From Nocardia caishijiensis NBRC 108228 (GTDB taxonomy: Bacteria; Actinomycetota; Actinomycetes; Mycobacteriales; Mycobacteriaceae): 64,000 nucleotides of DNA. The notes beneath the pieces are model-generated. The model was not told the origin of the DNA, ran no database searches, and saw nothing but the letters and a program-made list of their open reading frames with translations. The position numbers were made by a program, and so were the translations under genes. Shown piece after piece: positions 48,755 through 57,712 of the stretch (position 1 is its first letter; every line of letters begins with the position of its first letter). The stretch lies in contig NZ_BDBE01000025.1 of NCBI RefSeq assembly GCF_001612825.1, forward strand, positions 124,001-188,000, written 5' to 3'.

Positions 48755-50245
48755 TCAGGAGCGAATCCCCTGGCGGAGAGCGGCTAGTTCCTCGGCGCGC
48801 GGATTGTCGACCGTGGACGATGCGGGGTGGTCGAAGATGCGGACGTTCTTCTCTGCCGGAGTGAATGCCGACCAACCCGTGCTGCCGTCGGTGGCGAAAG
48901 AGACCCAGGCCGCGTGGATTTCGTCGGCGAGCGGCTGCGGCGGGGTCGGCCCGGTGAGGGTGTGGGCGTTGTCCACGGCGTCGAAGACGAACGGGACTTC
49001 CAGTACGTGGCAGGCGCCGAGACCGGGCAGTGTTGTGGGCCAAGCGAATTCGTAGACGTAGGTCGTCACGGTAGCGGCATTGGTTTCGGCGAGGTCCATG
49101 GTGCCCGCGCGGAAGCACCAGTCGGTGAGGATCGCGTTGAAGATCTCGTCCGGTGCGGCATCGGGGCGTTGCCGGATATAGGTGTGTGCCACCGACGGAT
49201 CGATGCCGTAGCGGGCCAGTACGAACGGCAAGCTGTCGGCATCGATGCCCGCGGTGATCCCGGTGGGTACCGTGAAGAAGCGGAATTCGTCGGCGGTGGT
49301 GCCTGCGACGAGCGGGACCCGGCGCTGCGGGTTTGCCGCGAGTACCTCGGTGGGGGTGCCCTCGACGACATCGCCGTCGACCACCGGGAACAGGCTCATG
49401 ATGCCGAGGCCGCGCTCGACCACCGAGGTGCCCCACCGCTGCGGGTCGGGGTCGGTCATCAGCGCGAGCGCGACGGCGTTCTGCGCCGAGCACAACTCGG
49501 CCGGACCGAGTGCGCCGAAATCCGCCGCGGTAGGTGTGATTCCGAGGTGTTCGGCCAGTGCGGCCGAGACCAGGCGTGCGTCGTCGGTCTCGGCGGCGAC
49601 CGATCCGTTGCCGCTCTGCACGATCGCCCGGCGGAACAGTCCGGCCGACGGCGGCGCCGCCATCAGCGCGGCCACGCTCATGCCGCCCGCGGACTCGCCG
49701 AAGATCGTCACATTGTCCGGGTCGCCACCGAACGCGGCGATGTTCTCGCGCACCCACCGCAGCGCGCAGAGCTGGTCGTGCAGCCCACGATTCGACGGTG
49801 CGCCGTCGAGCACCGCGAACCCGGAGATGCCCAGGCGGTAGTTGATCGACACCATCACCACGCCGTCGCGCGCGAATGCCGTGCCGTCGTAGATCGCGCG
49901 CGCGTTGGACCCGCGCACGAACGCGCCGCCGTGGATCCACACCAGCACCGGCAGGCCCGACCCGCCGACCTCGGGCGTCCAGACGTTCAGGTTGAGGTAG
50001 TCGTCGCCGGGGATGCCGTCGCTGCCGATCAGGGCGTGGATCGGCGCGGGATACGGCGACTGCGCACACGTCGCGCCCATACAGGTCGCCTCGCGTACAC
50101 CCTCCCAGGGCCGCACCGGCTCGGGCAACCGGAACCGGCGCGCCCCTACCGGCGCCGCCGCGTACGGCACGCCGAGGAATCGCGTGACACCGCCTTCGGT
50201 CGTGCCGCGAATCGCGCCGCCGGTGACCCTGACGATCGGTTCCAT
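48755..50245 (-). CDS. Type B carboxylesterase
   Basis: A 496-residue esterase. The nucleophile elbow is FGESAGGMS, the oxyanion segment [12 protein letters not shown], the acid lies in [10 protein letters not shown] and the catalytic His in [12 protein letters not shown]. No signal peptide, so probably cytoplasmic. Substrate unknown; members hydrolyse carboxylic esters broadly. It is monocistronic and interrupts the conserved psp-recA order. Confidence 0.9.
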   Translation of the reverse strand: MEPIVRVTGGAIRGTTEGGVTRFLGVPYAAAPVGARRFRLPEPVRPWEGVREATCMGATCAQSPYPAPIHALIGSDGIPGDDYLNLNVWTPEVGGSGLPVLVWIHGGAFVRGSNARAIYDGTAFARDGVVMVSINYRLGISGFAVLDGAPSNRGLHDQLCALRWVRENIAAFGGDPDNVTIFGESAGGMSVAALMAAPPSAGLFRRAIVQSGNGSVAAETDDARLVSAALAEHLGITPTAADFGALGPAELCSAQNAVALALMTDPDPQRWGTSVVERGLGIMSLFPVVDGDVVEGTPTEVLAANPQRRVPLVAGTTADEFRFFTVPTGITAGIDADSLPFVLARYGIDPSVAHTYIRQRPDAAPDEIFNAILTDWCFRAGTMDLAETNAATVTTYVYEFAWPTTLPGLGACHVLEVPFVFDAVDNAHTLTGPTPPQPLADEIHAAWVSFATDGSTGWSAFTPAEKNVRIFDHPASSTVDNPRAEELAALRQGIRS

Positions 50246-50439
50246 CGGTCCTCCTCACAATCAGGACCCGATTATGGACGCACGTCCTGTTCGGTGCGGC
50301 GTTATCGACAAGGGTCTCGGGGTGAACCCTGATCTCTACCCGGATATCGGCGCTGACCTGGTGATTTCTCATGAACGGACTGGCAGCATCGAAGGTGTCG
50401 ATCGCGGCTGTGCGGTCGCGGACACCGAGGAGTCATATC

Positions 50440-50616
50440 ATGGTTTTCAAGGTCATCGGCATCGTCGTCGTCGCGGTCATCGCGTTCTGGATCATCGGGG
50501 CGATCCTCGAGGCGGTGCTGCCGCTGCTGGTGCTCGCCGCGATCGGCACCGGGCTGTACCTGCTGTACAAGGCGGTGACGGGGTCGGGAGACAAGATGCC
50601 GCTCAGCAAGATCTAG
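50440..50616 (+). CDS. Small two-segment membrane protein
   Basis: A 58-residue protein with two closely spaced hydrophobic segments (about 3-20 and 27-47), ending in a short basic tail ([15 protein letters not shown]). ATG 50440 has GGAG seven bases upstream. Nothing catalytic is visible. It lies eight bases before the deacetylase gene and may be co-transcribed with it. Confidence 0.65.
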   Translation: MVFKVIGIVVVAVIAFWIIGAILEAVLPLLVLAAIGTGLYLLYKAVTGSGDKMPLSKI

Positions 50617-50624
50617 CCCCTAGC

Positions 50625-51341
50625 ATGGGCGGGGTGGAAGAACTACCCGAGGACTGGCAGCGCGGACTGGTGATCGTCGCGCATCCCGACGACATCGAAT
50701 ACGGTGCCGCCGCGGCCGTCGCGCGATGGACGAAGCAGGGCAAGGACATTCGCTATCTGCTCGTCACCCGAGGGGAAGCCGGGATCGCGGGCGTTCCCCC
50801 CGCACAGGCCGCGCCGTTGCGGGAGGCCGAGGAGATCGCGGGCGCACGGGAAGTGGGCGTACACACCGTCGAATTCCTCGACTACCCCGACGGGCGCATC
50901 GAGGAGGGCCTGCCGCTGCGGCGCGACCTGGCCGCCGCGATCCGCAGGCACCGTCCCGAGATGGTCGTGCTGTTCAATTTCGGCGACACCTGGGCGCCCG
51001 GCTTCGTCAACAGCGCCGATCACCGGGCCGTCGGCCGCTCGGCGCTGGACGCGATCTCCGACGCGGGCAACGAATGGATCTTCCCCGAGATCGCCGATCT
51101 CGCACCGTGGTCGGCGCGTTGGGCCGCCGTCGTCGGGCCCGTCGCCACCCACGCGGTGGACGTGAGCGCGCACCTGGACCAGGCCCGCGCGTCGTTGGCC
51201 GCGCACCGGCGCTATCTGCAGGCGCTCAGCTCGGTTCCGGTCGAGGAACAGGTGAACGAGATCGTCACCATGGCGACCGGCCCCAAAGCAGGTTTCGCCG
51301 CCGCGCACGCGGTCGGCTTCGAGTTGTTCACCTTCGGCTGA
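50625..51341 (+). CDS. PIG-L/LmbE family deacetylase
   Basis: A 238-residue zinc deacetylase. The metal motif is AHPDDIEYG near residue 20, and the later histidine lies in [10 protein letters not shown]. Family members remove acetyl groups from N-acetylglucosaminyl compounds, for example in mycothiol synthesis (MshB) or mycothiol conjugate cleavage (Mca). Which applies is not clear from sequence. ATG 50625 or GTG 50634 can start it. It is a single small gene between accessory and core genes. Confidence 0.88.
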   Translation: MGGVEELPEDWQRGLVIVAHPDDIEYGAAAAVARWTKQGKDIRYLLVTRGEAGIAGVPPAQAAPLREAEEIAGAREVGVHTVEFLDYPDGRIEEGLPLRRDLAAAIRRHRPEMVVLFNFGDTWAPGFVNSADHRAVGRSALDAISDAGNEWIFPEIADLAPWSARWAAVVGPVATHAVDVSAHLDQARASLAAHRRYLQALSSVPVEEQVNEIVTMATGPKAGFAAAHAVGFELFTFG

Positions 51342-51473
51342 GGGGTCCCGACCGGCGCGCTGCCGTCGAAGGGTCGTCCTGCTGTTCTCGACAATGCCTG
51401 TCCGCGAGCGCGTTTCGAACGGGAATGGAGCGGTCCGGTCGGCGCTGCCTGCGGATATGGCAGGCTGAGACAC

Positions 51474-52625
51474 ATGCGAGTAGCCGTGGTGGCCGGGCCC
51501 GATCCAGGGCATGCGTTTCCCGCGATCGCGCTGTGTCTGCGACTGCGGGACGCGGGAGACGAGCCGGTGCTGTTCACCGGCCCGAGATGGTTGGACGCGG
51601 CCAGAGCCGCGGGCATCGGGGTGCGCAAACTCCGAGGTCTCGCGCCGCGTCCGGCCGACGACGACGCCGACGCGGGCGCCCGTATCCACGAACGCGCCGC
51701 CTACATCGCCACCGAGAATCTGCCAGAACTCAGCGCGATGCTGCCCGACCTGATCGTGTCCGACGTGCTCACCGCCGGTGGCGGTCTGGCCGCCGAACGC
51801 CTCGGCGTGCCCTGGCTCGAACTGTCTCCGCACCCGCTGTACCTGCCGTCGAAAGGGCTCCCGCCGGTGGGCAGCGGCCTGGCACCGGGCGAAGGGGTGC
51901 GTGGGCGCCTGCGCGACAGCGTGCTGCGCACCATGACCGCGCGCGCGGTCCGCACCGGCGAACGGCAGCGTGCGACGGCCCGGGTGGGTATCGGGCTGCC
52001 CGCCGACGATCCCGGTCCCGCCGCCCGCCTCATCGCCACCCTGCCCGCCCTCGAGGTGCCGCGCCCCGACTGGCCCGCCGACACCCACGTCGTCGGCCCG
52101 CTGCTGTGGGAACCCACCGACGCCGTGCTCGACCTGCCGCCCGGTGACGAACCGCTCGTGATGGTCGCCCCGTCCACCGCGCACACCGGGGTGGCGGGGA
52201 TGGCCGAAACCGTGCTCGACGGCCTGGCCGGACTCGGTGTGCGCGCGGCGGTTTCGATGCTCGACACGCCGCCCGCCGACCTGCCCGGCTGGGCGACGGC
52301 GGGATTGGGCCGTCAGGACGAACTGCTCACCCACGCCTCGGTGGTCGTCGGTGGCGGCGGACACGGCTTGCTGGCGAAATCCCTGGCCGCCGGGGTGCCC
52401 GTGGTGACCGTCCCCGGCGGCGGCGACCAGTGGGAACTGGCCAATCGTGCGGTGCGCCAGGGCAGTTCGCTGCTCGTCCGGCCGCTCACCCCGGACGCCG
52501 TCGGCGCGGCCGTGCGGCAGGTGCTCGACGACAAGGCCTTCACCGCCGCCGCCCGCCGCGCGGCCGACGGGCTCGAGCAGGTGGAGGACCCGGTGCGGAT
52601 CTGTCACCGGGTGATGCACCGCTGA
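51474..52625 (+). CDS. GT1-type glycosyltransferase
   Basis: A 383-residue protein with two Rossmann-like halves. The donor-site motif near the C-terminus is VVVGGGGHGLLAKSLAAGVP followed by VPGGGDQWELANRAV, close to the UDP/TDP-sugar site of GT1 enzymes that decorate lipids or natural products. It matches the mycobacterial gene two positions upstream of recA (Rv2739c). The acceptor is unknown. The 130 bases before it hold no other gene. Confidence 0.87.
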   Translation: MRVAVVAGPDPGHAFPAIALCLRLRDAGDEPVLFTGPRWLDAARAAGIGVRKLRGLAPRPADDDADAGARIHERAAYIATENLPELSAMLPDLIVSDVLTAGGGLAAERLGVPWLELSPHPLYLPSKGLPPVGSGLAPGEGVRGRLRDSVLRTMTARAVRTGERQRATARVGIGLPADDPGPAARLIATLPALEVPRPDWPADTHVVGPLLWEPTDAVLDLPPGDEPLVMVAPSTAHTGVAGMAETVLDGLAGLGVRAAVSMLDTPPADLPGWATAGLGRQDELLTHASVVVGGGGHGLLAKSLAAGVPVVTVPGGGDQWELANRAVRQGSSLLVRPLTPDAVGAAVRQVLDDKAFTAAARRAADGLEQVEDPVRICHRVMHR

Positions 52626-52646
52626 CGGACGAGTATCTTGGGCAGG

Positions 52647-52838
52647 GTGCGGTTGACCGAGTTCCACGAACTGATGCACACCGAGTTCGGCGCGGCGCGC
52701 GCCGACGCCATGCTGGCCGATCACGTCATCCCGGCGTTCGGGACGAGCGGTGCGGCCGCGATCGAGGCGGGCGTCGACCCCCGCGAGGTGTGGCGAGCGC
52801 TGTGTGCCGACTTCGACGTCCCCAGAAACCGGTGGTGA
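52647..52838 (+). CDS. DUF3046 small conserved protein
   Basis: A 63-residue actinobacterial protein that begins VRLTEFHELMHTEFG and ends with a helical segment EVWRALCADFDVP. It matches the small gene before recA in mycobacteria (Rv2738c). GTG 52647 is chosen because the family starts MRLTEF; TTG 52638 would add three residues. Function is unknown; the fixed neighbourhood with recA suggests a conserved role. Confidence 0.88.
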   Translation: MRLTEFHELMHTEFGAARADAMLADHVIPAFGTSGAAAIEAGVDPREVWRALCADFDVPRNRW

Positions 52839-52845
52839 CCAGGCC

Positions 52846-54072
52846 ATGTCCGTGACAGCGCAGAATTCGTCGGCACGTCCGTACCGGTTCGACGAACGGT
52901 TGCGGATGATCCCGGTCGACGCCGAATCCCTCGCCGCTCGCGTCGCAGCCGCCGATCCGCACGACTTCGGTGGGCTGCGTCGGCTCGGCATCGCACTGAT
53001 GCTGCTCGGCCGGTACGCCGAGGCGCTGGACCGGCTGGACCAGGCCCTCGAGCTGGCCGACACCGAGCGCCGCCGCATCACCGTGTGGATCAACCTGGCC
53101 GATGTGTATCGCTATCAGGGCGAACCCGGCCGCGCCGAGATCCTGTACCGCCGTGCGCTCGACGCCAGCCGCGCCCTCGATCCCGACCTTGTTTCCTTCG
53201 CCGCCCACCACCTGGGTAAATCGCTGGCCGAACAGCACCGGCCCGAGGAGGCGCGCGAGCTGCTCCACGAGGCGATGCGGTTGCGGGTGGCCGACGGTGA
53301 CTCCGAGCTGATCGAGTCGACCAGGGCGGCGCTCGACCACCTGGACGATCTGGCTCTGCCGCTGCCGCCCGAGGTGATCGCGCTGGTCGGACCGCTGGCC
53401 GACTGGTCCGACGAGCACGAGGGCCGCGGCGGCAACGTGCTGCGCGCGGGCGCGCACTGGATCAAACGCGGCCCACGCGCCGCCGCCGAACACGAGCGCC
53501 TGATCTGGTTGCGCGACAAGGGAATCACCGTGCCCGAGGTGGCGGCGTTCGCCGAGGACGTGTTGGTTCTCGCCGATGTCGTCGGCGGCTCGGTGTCGTC
53601 ACAGGCACCCGATCCGGCCGTCGCCGGTGCGTTGCTCGGTTCGCTGCTGCGTGCCCTGCACGAGCTACCGGTCGCGGACTGCCCGTTCGACGCCGGTCTC
53701 GACATCAGTCTCGCCCGAGCACGCCGCAACGTGGTCGAGGGTTTCGTCGATGCCGACGACTTCGACCCCGACCACCGCGACCGCAGCCCGGCCGACCTGC
53801 TCGCGGAGCTGGTGCGGCGTCGTCCGGCGACCGAGGACCTCGTCGTCGCGCACGGCGACTTCACCCCGGGCAATGTGCTGGCCGGTGGTGTCCTCATCGA
53901 CGTCGCCGAACTGGGTCGCGCCGACCGCTACCGCGACCTCGCGCTCGCCGAACGCGACCTGGGCGAGGACTTCGGCGCCGCCGCGGTGACGGCGTTCCGC
54001 GAGGCCTACGGCCTGACCGCACCCGACGCGGGCAAACTCGACTACTACCGCCTGCTCGACGAACTGTTCTGA
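52846..54072 (+). CDS. TPR domain fused to aminoglycoside phosphotransferase-like kinase
   Basis: A 408-residue protein. The first 175 residues form tetratricopeptide-like pairs (LGRYAEALDRLDQALELADT and following). The rest resembles APH-type small-molecule kinases: WIKRG holds the ATP-site Lys near residue 210, AEHERLIWLRDKGI follows, HGDFTPGN is the catalytic loop (His336, Asp338) and ID at 351-352 is the metal site in IDVAELGRADRYRDLAL. The usual glycine-arginine after the metal Asp is altered (VAELG). Substrate unknown; antibiotic phosphorylation or a metabolic or signalling role are possible. It sits seven bases after the DUF3046 gene. Confidence 0.82.
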   Translation: MSVTAQNSSARPYRFDERLRMIPVDAESLAARVAAADPHDFGGLRRLGIALMLLGRYAEALDRLDQALELADTERRRITVWINLADVYRYQGEPGRAEILYRRALDASRALDPDLVSFAAHHLGKSLAEQHRPEEARELLHEAMRLRVADGDSELIESTRAALDHLDDLALPLPPEVIALVGPLADWSDEHEGRGGNVLRAGAHWIKRGPRAAAEHERLIWLRDKGITVPEVAAFAEDVLVLADVVGGSVSSQAPDPAVAGALLGSLLRALHELPVADCPFDAGLDISLARARRNVVEGFVDADDFDPDHRDRSPADLLAELVRRRPATEDLVVAHGDFTPGNVLAGGVLIDVAELGRADRYRDLALAERDLGEDFGAAAVTAFREAYGLTAPDAGKLDYYRLLDELF

Positions 54073-54076
54073 ACGC

Positions 54077-54592
54077 TCACCCGCTCTTGGCGTAGTGGCG
54101 GGCGGCCTTGGCCCGGTTGCCGCAGGTCGCCATGGAGTGCCAACGGCGGGTGCCGTTCTTGGACGTGTCGTAGAAGAACAACACGCAGTCGGGGTGGGCG
54201 CACTGGCGGATCCGCTGCGGCGCTTCGGCGATCAGGCGCAGCAGGTCGTCGGCGGCCAACCAGCCGGGGAGCCAGGCGGGGTCGGCCACGTCGGGGAGGT
54301 CGCGTGGTCCGTCGTCGGTGAGTTCGCGGCGGATGCGCCCGTGTTCGAGAACGCGATTGAGCGCGGTGTGGTCGGCGCGGGTGACCGTGTCGTGCACCGC
54401 GTCGCGCGCGGTGTGCAGCGCGGTGAGGGTGTGTTCGTCGACGGGTACCCGGTCGACCAGGTCGAGCAGGGTGAGCCAGGTGCGCAGCCCGTCGAGATCC
54501 GCGAGCAGATCGCCGGGTTCGGTGCCCGCCCATCGCGTGTTGAGCAGGTCGAGAGCAGGTGGTTCGCCGGTGTGCGGACGGGGATCGCGCAT
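54077..54592 (-). CDS. CGNR zinc-finger regulator
   Basis: A 171-residue protein. An N-terminal ABATE-type helical domain (PALDLLNTRWAG onward) is followed by the C-terminal CGNR zinc finger: CAHPDC and later MATCGNRAKAARHY supply the cysteines. Such proteins are regulators of stress or xenobiotic genes. It is divergent from the VOC-PPOX-NTF2 group, which it may control. ATG 54592; five earlier codons are ignored. Confidence 0.87.
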   Translation of the reverse strand: MRDPRPHTGEPPALDLLNTRWAGTEPGDLLADLDGLRTWLTLLDLVDRVPVDEHTLTALHTARDAVHDTVTRADHTALNRVLEHGRIRRELTDDGPRDLPDVADPAWLPGWLAADDLLRLIAEAPQRIRQCAHPDCVLFFYDTSKNGTRRWHSMATCGNRAKAARHYAKSG

Positions 54593-54642
54593 GTCTGAGG
54601 CTATCAACTCGCGCTCCTAACCAGCAAAAAGTATTTCAAGGG

Positions 54643-54672
54643 TTGACGCTGGGTGTTCGGTGGATCTATGTT
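54643..54672 (+). promoter_or_regulatory. SigA-type promoter of the VOC operon
   Basis: TTGACG (54643-54648) and TATGTT (54667-54672) are separated by 18 bases, about 50 bases before the VOC start, in an A/T-rich patch. It is the best-looking housekeeping-type promoter in this stretch. Confidence 0.55.
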
Positions 54673-54719
54673 CTAACTGTCGAAACAAACATCAGTGGTT
54701 ACTCATTCCTGGAGGACTC

Positions 54720-55181
54720 ATGACGGCCGTCGCCGCTCCCGTGCTCACCACCGGTCACGTCGGGCTCAATGTCACCGACCTGGACCGCTCCGCGACGTTC
54801 TACCGCCGAGGCCTCGGCTTCCAGGAACTCGGCCGCGGCGCCGACGGCGACCGCCGGTGGGCCTTCCTCGGTGTCGACGGCGTGCTGATGCTCACGCTGT
54901 GGCAGCAGAGCACCGGCGAATTCGCCACCGCCGCACCGGGTCTGCACCATCTCGCCTTCCAGGTGGCCGACGTCGACGCGGTGCGGCTCGTCGAGTCGGT
55001 GCTGCGGGAACTGGACGCCGAGTTCTTCCACGAGGGCGTGGTCGCCCACGGCGAGGGCGCGTCCTCGGGCGGGATCTTCTTCGCCGACCCCGACGGCATC
55101 CGGCTCGAGGTGTACGCCCCGACCGGCGCCGAAACCGCGCCTGCCCCCGCGGGTAATGCACCGACCTGCGGCTTCTTCTGA
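54720..55181 (+). CDS. VOC family dioxygenase-like protein
   Basis: A 153-residue protein with one vicinal-oxygen-chelate domain. Ligand-type residues appear as GHVGLNVTD, HHLAFQVAD and DGIRLEVYAP. ATG 54720 has GGAGG four bases upstream. Probably a metal-dependent lyase, isomerase or resistance protein. First gene of a three-gene rightward group. Confidence 0.82.
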   Translation: MTAVAAPVLTTGHVGLNVTDLDRSATFYRRGLGFQELGRGADGDRRWAFLGVDGVLMLTLWQQSTGEFATAAPGLHHLAFQVADVDAVRLVESVLRELDAEFFHEGVVAHGEGASSGGIFFADPDGIRLEVYAPTGAETAPAPAGNAPTCGFF

Positions 55182-55190
55182 GGAGTCACC

Positions 55191-56069
55191 ATGTTCCATC
55201 CGGGTGAGCTGGCGGTGCAGCGACGCTTCGGTCAGGCCGAGATCGCCGATCGGGTCGGGCGTTCGATCCGCACCGAGATCCCGGCCGTCGCCGCGGCCTT
55301 CCTCGCCGAGCAGCCGATGGTCGTCCTCGCGGCGGCCGACACGGCGGGACGGCTGTGGGCGAGCCCGCTCACCGGCCCCGCCGGATTCGTCGGGGCGATC
55401 GACGACACCTCCATCGACATCGCCGCCCGGCCCGAGGACGACGACCCGTTGGCCGAGGCGCTGACCGGCGACGTCGCGGTCGGGATGATCGCGCTGCAGG
55501 CGCCGCGGCGGCGCCGGATGCGCGTCAACGGGGCCGCGACGCCGCTGGTCGGTGGGATACGCATCACCACCGAGCAGGTCTACGCCAACTGCCCGAAGTA
55601 CATCTCCCGCCGAGAGGTTCGTGCCGTGTCGACCGGGATCGCGGGCCCGGCGCGGCACAGCACGGCACTGACCGCCGACCAGGAAGCGATGATCGCCGCC
55701 GCCGACACGTTCTTCGTCGCGACCGCCGACGCCGACGGGCACGCCGATGCCTCCCATCGGGGCGGCAACCCCGGCTTCCTCGAGGTGCTGTCGCCGACCC
55801 GGCTGCGCTGGCCGGACTATCGCGGCAACTCGATGTTCATGACCCTGGGCAACCTCGCCGTGCAGCCGCGATGTGGGCTGCTGATCGCCGACTGGTCGAC
55901 CGGTGCGCTGCTACAGCTGACCGGCCGGGCCGAATTGATCTGGGATACCGCAGAATTCACCGTCGGCGCGCAATGTGCCGTCGACTACACCGTCGAGCGG
56001 GTGATCGAACGCCCCGGCACGCTCGCGCTGCGCTGGGGTGCGCCCGAACTGTCACCGCACAACCCATGA
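55191..56069 (+). CDS. Pyridoxamine-phosphate-oxidase-fold flavoprotein
   Basis: A 292-residue protein with two split-barrel halves. The second half contains [39 protein letters not shown] and LTGRAEL, typical of FMN- or F420-binding PPOX-like proteins of unknown substrate. It follows the VOC gene after nine bases, so they are co-transcribed. It may detoxify the same compound as its neighbours. Confidence 0.83.
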   Translation: MFHPGELAVQRRFGQAEIADRVGRSIRTEIPAVAAAFLAEQPMVVLAAADTAGRLWASPLTGPAGFVGAIDDTSIDIAARPEDDDPLAEALTGDVAVGMIALQAPRRRRMRVNGAATPLVGGIRITTEQVYANCPKYISRREVRAVSTGIAGPARHSTALTADQEAMIAAADTFFVATADADGHADASHRGGNPGFLEVLSPTRLRWPDYRGNSMFMTLGNLAVQPRCGLLIADWSTGALLQLTGRAELIWDTAEFTVGAQCAVDYTVERVIERPGTLALRWGAPELSPHNP

Positions 56070-56080
56070 AAGGTCATCTC

Positions 56081-56530
56081 ATGCGACCACCGCTGCCGCC
56101 CTTCGATCTCGATTCCGCCCGCGCCAAGGTGCGCGCCGCCGAAAACGCCTGGAACACCCGGGATCCCGAGCGGGTCGCCGCCGCTTACACCGAGGATTCG
56201 GTGTGGCGCAACCGTGACGAGTTCTTCACCGGCCACGCCGCGATCGTGGAGTTCCTCACCGGCAAATGGGCCACCGAGAACGGCTACGCGCTGCGCAAGG
56301 ACCTGTGGGCCTTCCACGACAACCGCATCGCCGTGCGCTTCCAGTACGAATGGCACGACGCCGCCGGGCAGTGGTGGCGCAGCTACGGCAACGAACAGTG
56401 GGAATTCGCGCCCGACGGCCGGATGGCACGCCGCGAGGCGAGCATCAACGATGTGCGCATCGAGGAATCGCAACGGCGGATCTTCGGGCCGCGCGCGGAG
56501 GGCGACGAATCGGTGCTGCCCCAGCACTGA
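56081..56530 (+). CDS. NTF2-like DUF1348 family protein
   Basis: A 149-residue cone-fold protein. The family pattern is [22 protein letters not shown] and then [19 protein letters not shown] and [19 protein letters not shown] 56081 follows AAGG; an ATG at 56066 overlaps the preceding stop and is an alternative. Function unknown; often found with oxidoreductases. Last gene of the group before recA. Confidence 0.82.
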   Translation: MRPPLPPFDLDSARAKVRAAENAWNTRDPERVAAAYTEDSVWRNRDEFFTGHAAIVEFLTGKWATENGYALRKDLWAFHDNRIAVRFQYEWHDAAGQWWRSYGNEQWEFAPDGRMARREASINDVRIEESQRRIFGPRAEGDESVLPQH

Positions 56531-56567
56531 CGGCGGTCCTGGCGTGTTTGCGGGCGCGTCGCTTGAC

Positions 56568-56583
56568 TCGAAAGAGTGTTCGA
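56568..56583. promoter_or_regulatory. LexA SOS box upstream of recA
   Basis: TCGAAAGAGTGTTCGA fits the actinobacterial LexA consensus TCGAAC-N4-GTTCGA with one mismatch. It lies 88 bases before the recA start. Confidence 0.8.
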
Positions 56584-56602
56584 CTAATCTTGGCGACAGA
56601 AC

Positions 56603-56625
56603 TTGTCGGTGCCGCCCTCTACTGT
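56603..56625 (+). promoter_or_regulatory. RecA-NDp type (PafBC-class) promoter of recA
   Basis: TTGTCGGTG (56603-56611), eight bases, then TACTGT (56620-56625) matches TTGTCRGTG-N8-TAnnnT exactly. In mycobacteria this promoter class gives LexA-independent DNA-damage induction through PafBC. Confidence 0.8.
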
Positions 56626-56670
56626 GGGCGCCAACCAGAGAGACACTCACCTCGAGAAGGGGACCACATC

Positions 56671-57708
56671 ATGGCACCGCAGGCCTACGATCGCGACAAA
56701 GCGCTGGAACTGGCGCTGGCCCAGGTGGAGAAGAGCTTCGGCAAGGGCGCCGTCATGCGCCTGGGCGAGGAGGCCCGCCAGCCCATCTCCGTCATCCCGA
56801 CCGGCTCCATCTCCCTCGACGTCGCGCTCGGGATCGGCGGGTTGCCGCGCGGTCGCGTCGTCGAGATCTACGGCCCGGAATCCTCGGGTAAGACCACCGT
56901 CGCGCTGCACGCCGTGGCCAACGCCCAGGCCGCGGGCGGTGTCGCCGCCTTCATCGACGCCGAGCACGCGCTCGATCCCGAGTACGCCCGCAAGCTGGGT
57001 GTCGACACCGATGCACTGCTCGTCTCCCAGCCCGACACCGGTGAGCAGGCCCTCGAGATCGCCGACATGCTCGTGCGCTCGGGCGCCATCGACATCATCG
57101 TCATCGACTCGGTCGCGGCCCTGGTGCCCCGTGCCGAGATCGAGGGCGAGATGGGCGACAGCCACGTCGGCCTGCAGGCCCGCCTGATGAGCCAGGCGCT
57201 GCGCAAGATGACCGGTGCGCTGAGCACCTCGGGCACCACCGCCATCTTCATCAACCAGCTGCGCGAGAAGATCGGCGTGATGTTCGGTTCGCCCGAGACC
57301 ACCACCGGTGGTAAGGCGCTCAAGTTCTACGCCTCGGTGCGCCTGGACGTGCGCCGCATCGAAACCCTCAAGGACGGCAGCGACGCGGTCGGCAACCGCA
57401 CCCGCGTGAAGGTCGTCAAGAACAAGGTGAGCCCGCCGTTCAAGCAGGCCGAGTTCGACATCCTCTACGGGCAGGGCATCTCCAAGGAGGGCTCGCTCAT
57501 CGACATGGGTGTCGAGCACGGCTTCATCCGCAAGTCCGGCTCCTGGTACACCTACGAGGGCGACCAGCTGGGCCAGGGCAAGGAGAACGCCCGCAAGTTC
57601 CTGCTGGAGAACACCGATGTGCGCGACGAGATCGAGAAGAAGATCAAGGAAAAGCTCGGCATCGGCGCGGATCTGACCGCCGAGGCCGACGCGCCCGCCG
57701 ACTTCTGA
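56671..57708 (+). CDS. recA: Recombinase RecA
   Basis: A 345-residue recombinase. Walker A is GPESSGKTT, Walker B VIDSVAAL, and the loop-2 region [20 protein letters not shown] is intact. It forms filaments on single-stranded DNA, promotes strand exchange and triggers LexA cleavage. No intein is present, unlike M. tuberculosis recA. Expression is controlled by the SOS box and the RecA-NDp promoter just upstream. ATG 56671 with AAGGGGA upstream. Confidence 0.97.
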   Translation: MAPQAYDRDKALELALAQVEKSFGKGAVMRLGEEARQPISVIPTGSISLDVALGIGGLPRGRVVEIYGPESSGKTTVALHAVANAQAAGGVAAFIDAEHALDPEYARKLGVDTDALLVSQPDTGEQALEIADMLVRSGAIDIIVIDSVAALVPRAEIEGEMGDSHVGLQARLMSQALRKMTGALSTSGTTAIFINQLREKIGVMFGSPETTTGGKALKFYASVRLDVRRIETLKDGSDAVGNRTRVKVVKNKVSPPFKQAEFDILYGQGISKEGSLIDMGVEHGFIRKSGSWYTYEGDQLGQGKENARKFLLENTDVRDEIEKKIKEKLGIGADLTAEADAPADF

Positions 57709-57712
57709 GCCG

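Noticed and set aside
56671..57708. RecA intein
   Set aside because: Checked because mycobacterial recA can carry one; the frame is a continuous 345-residue RecA.
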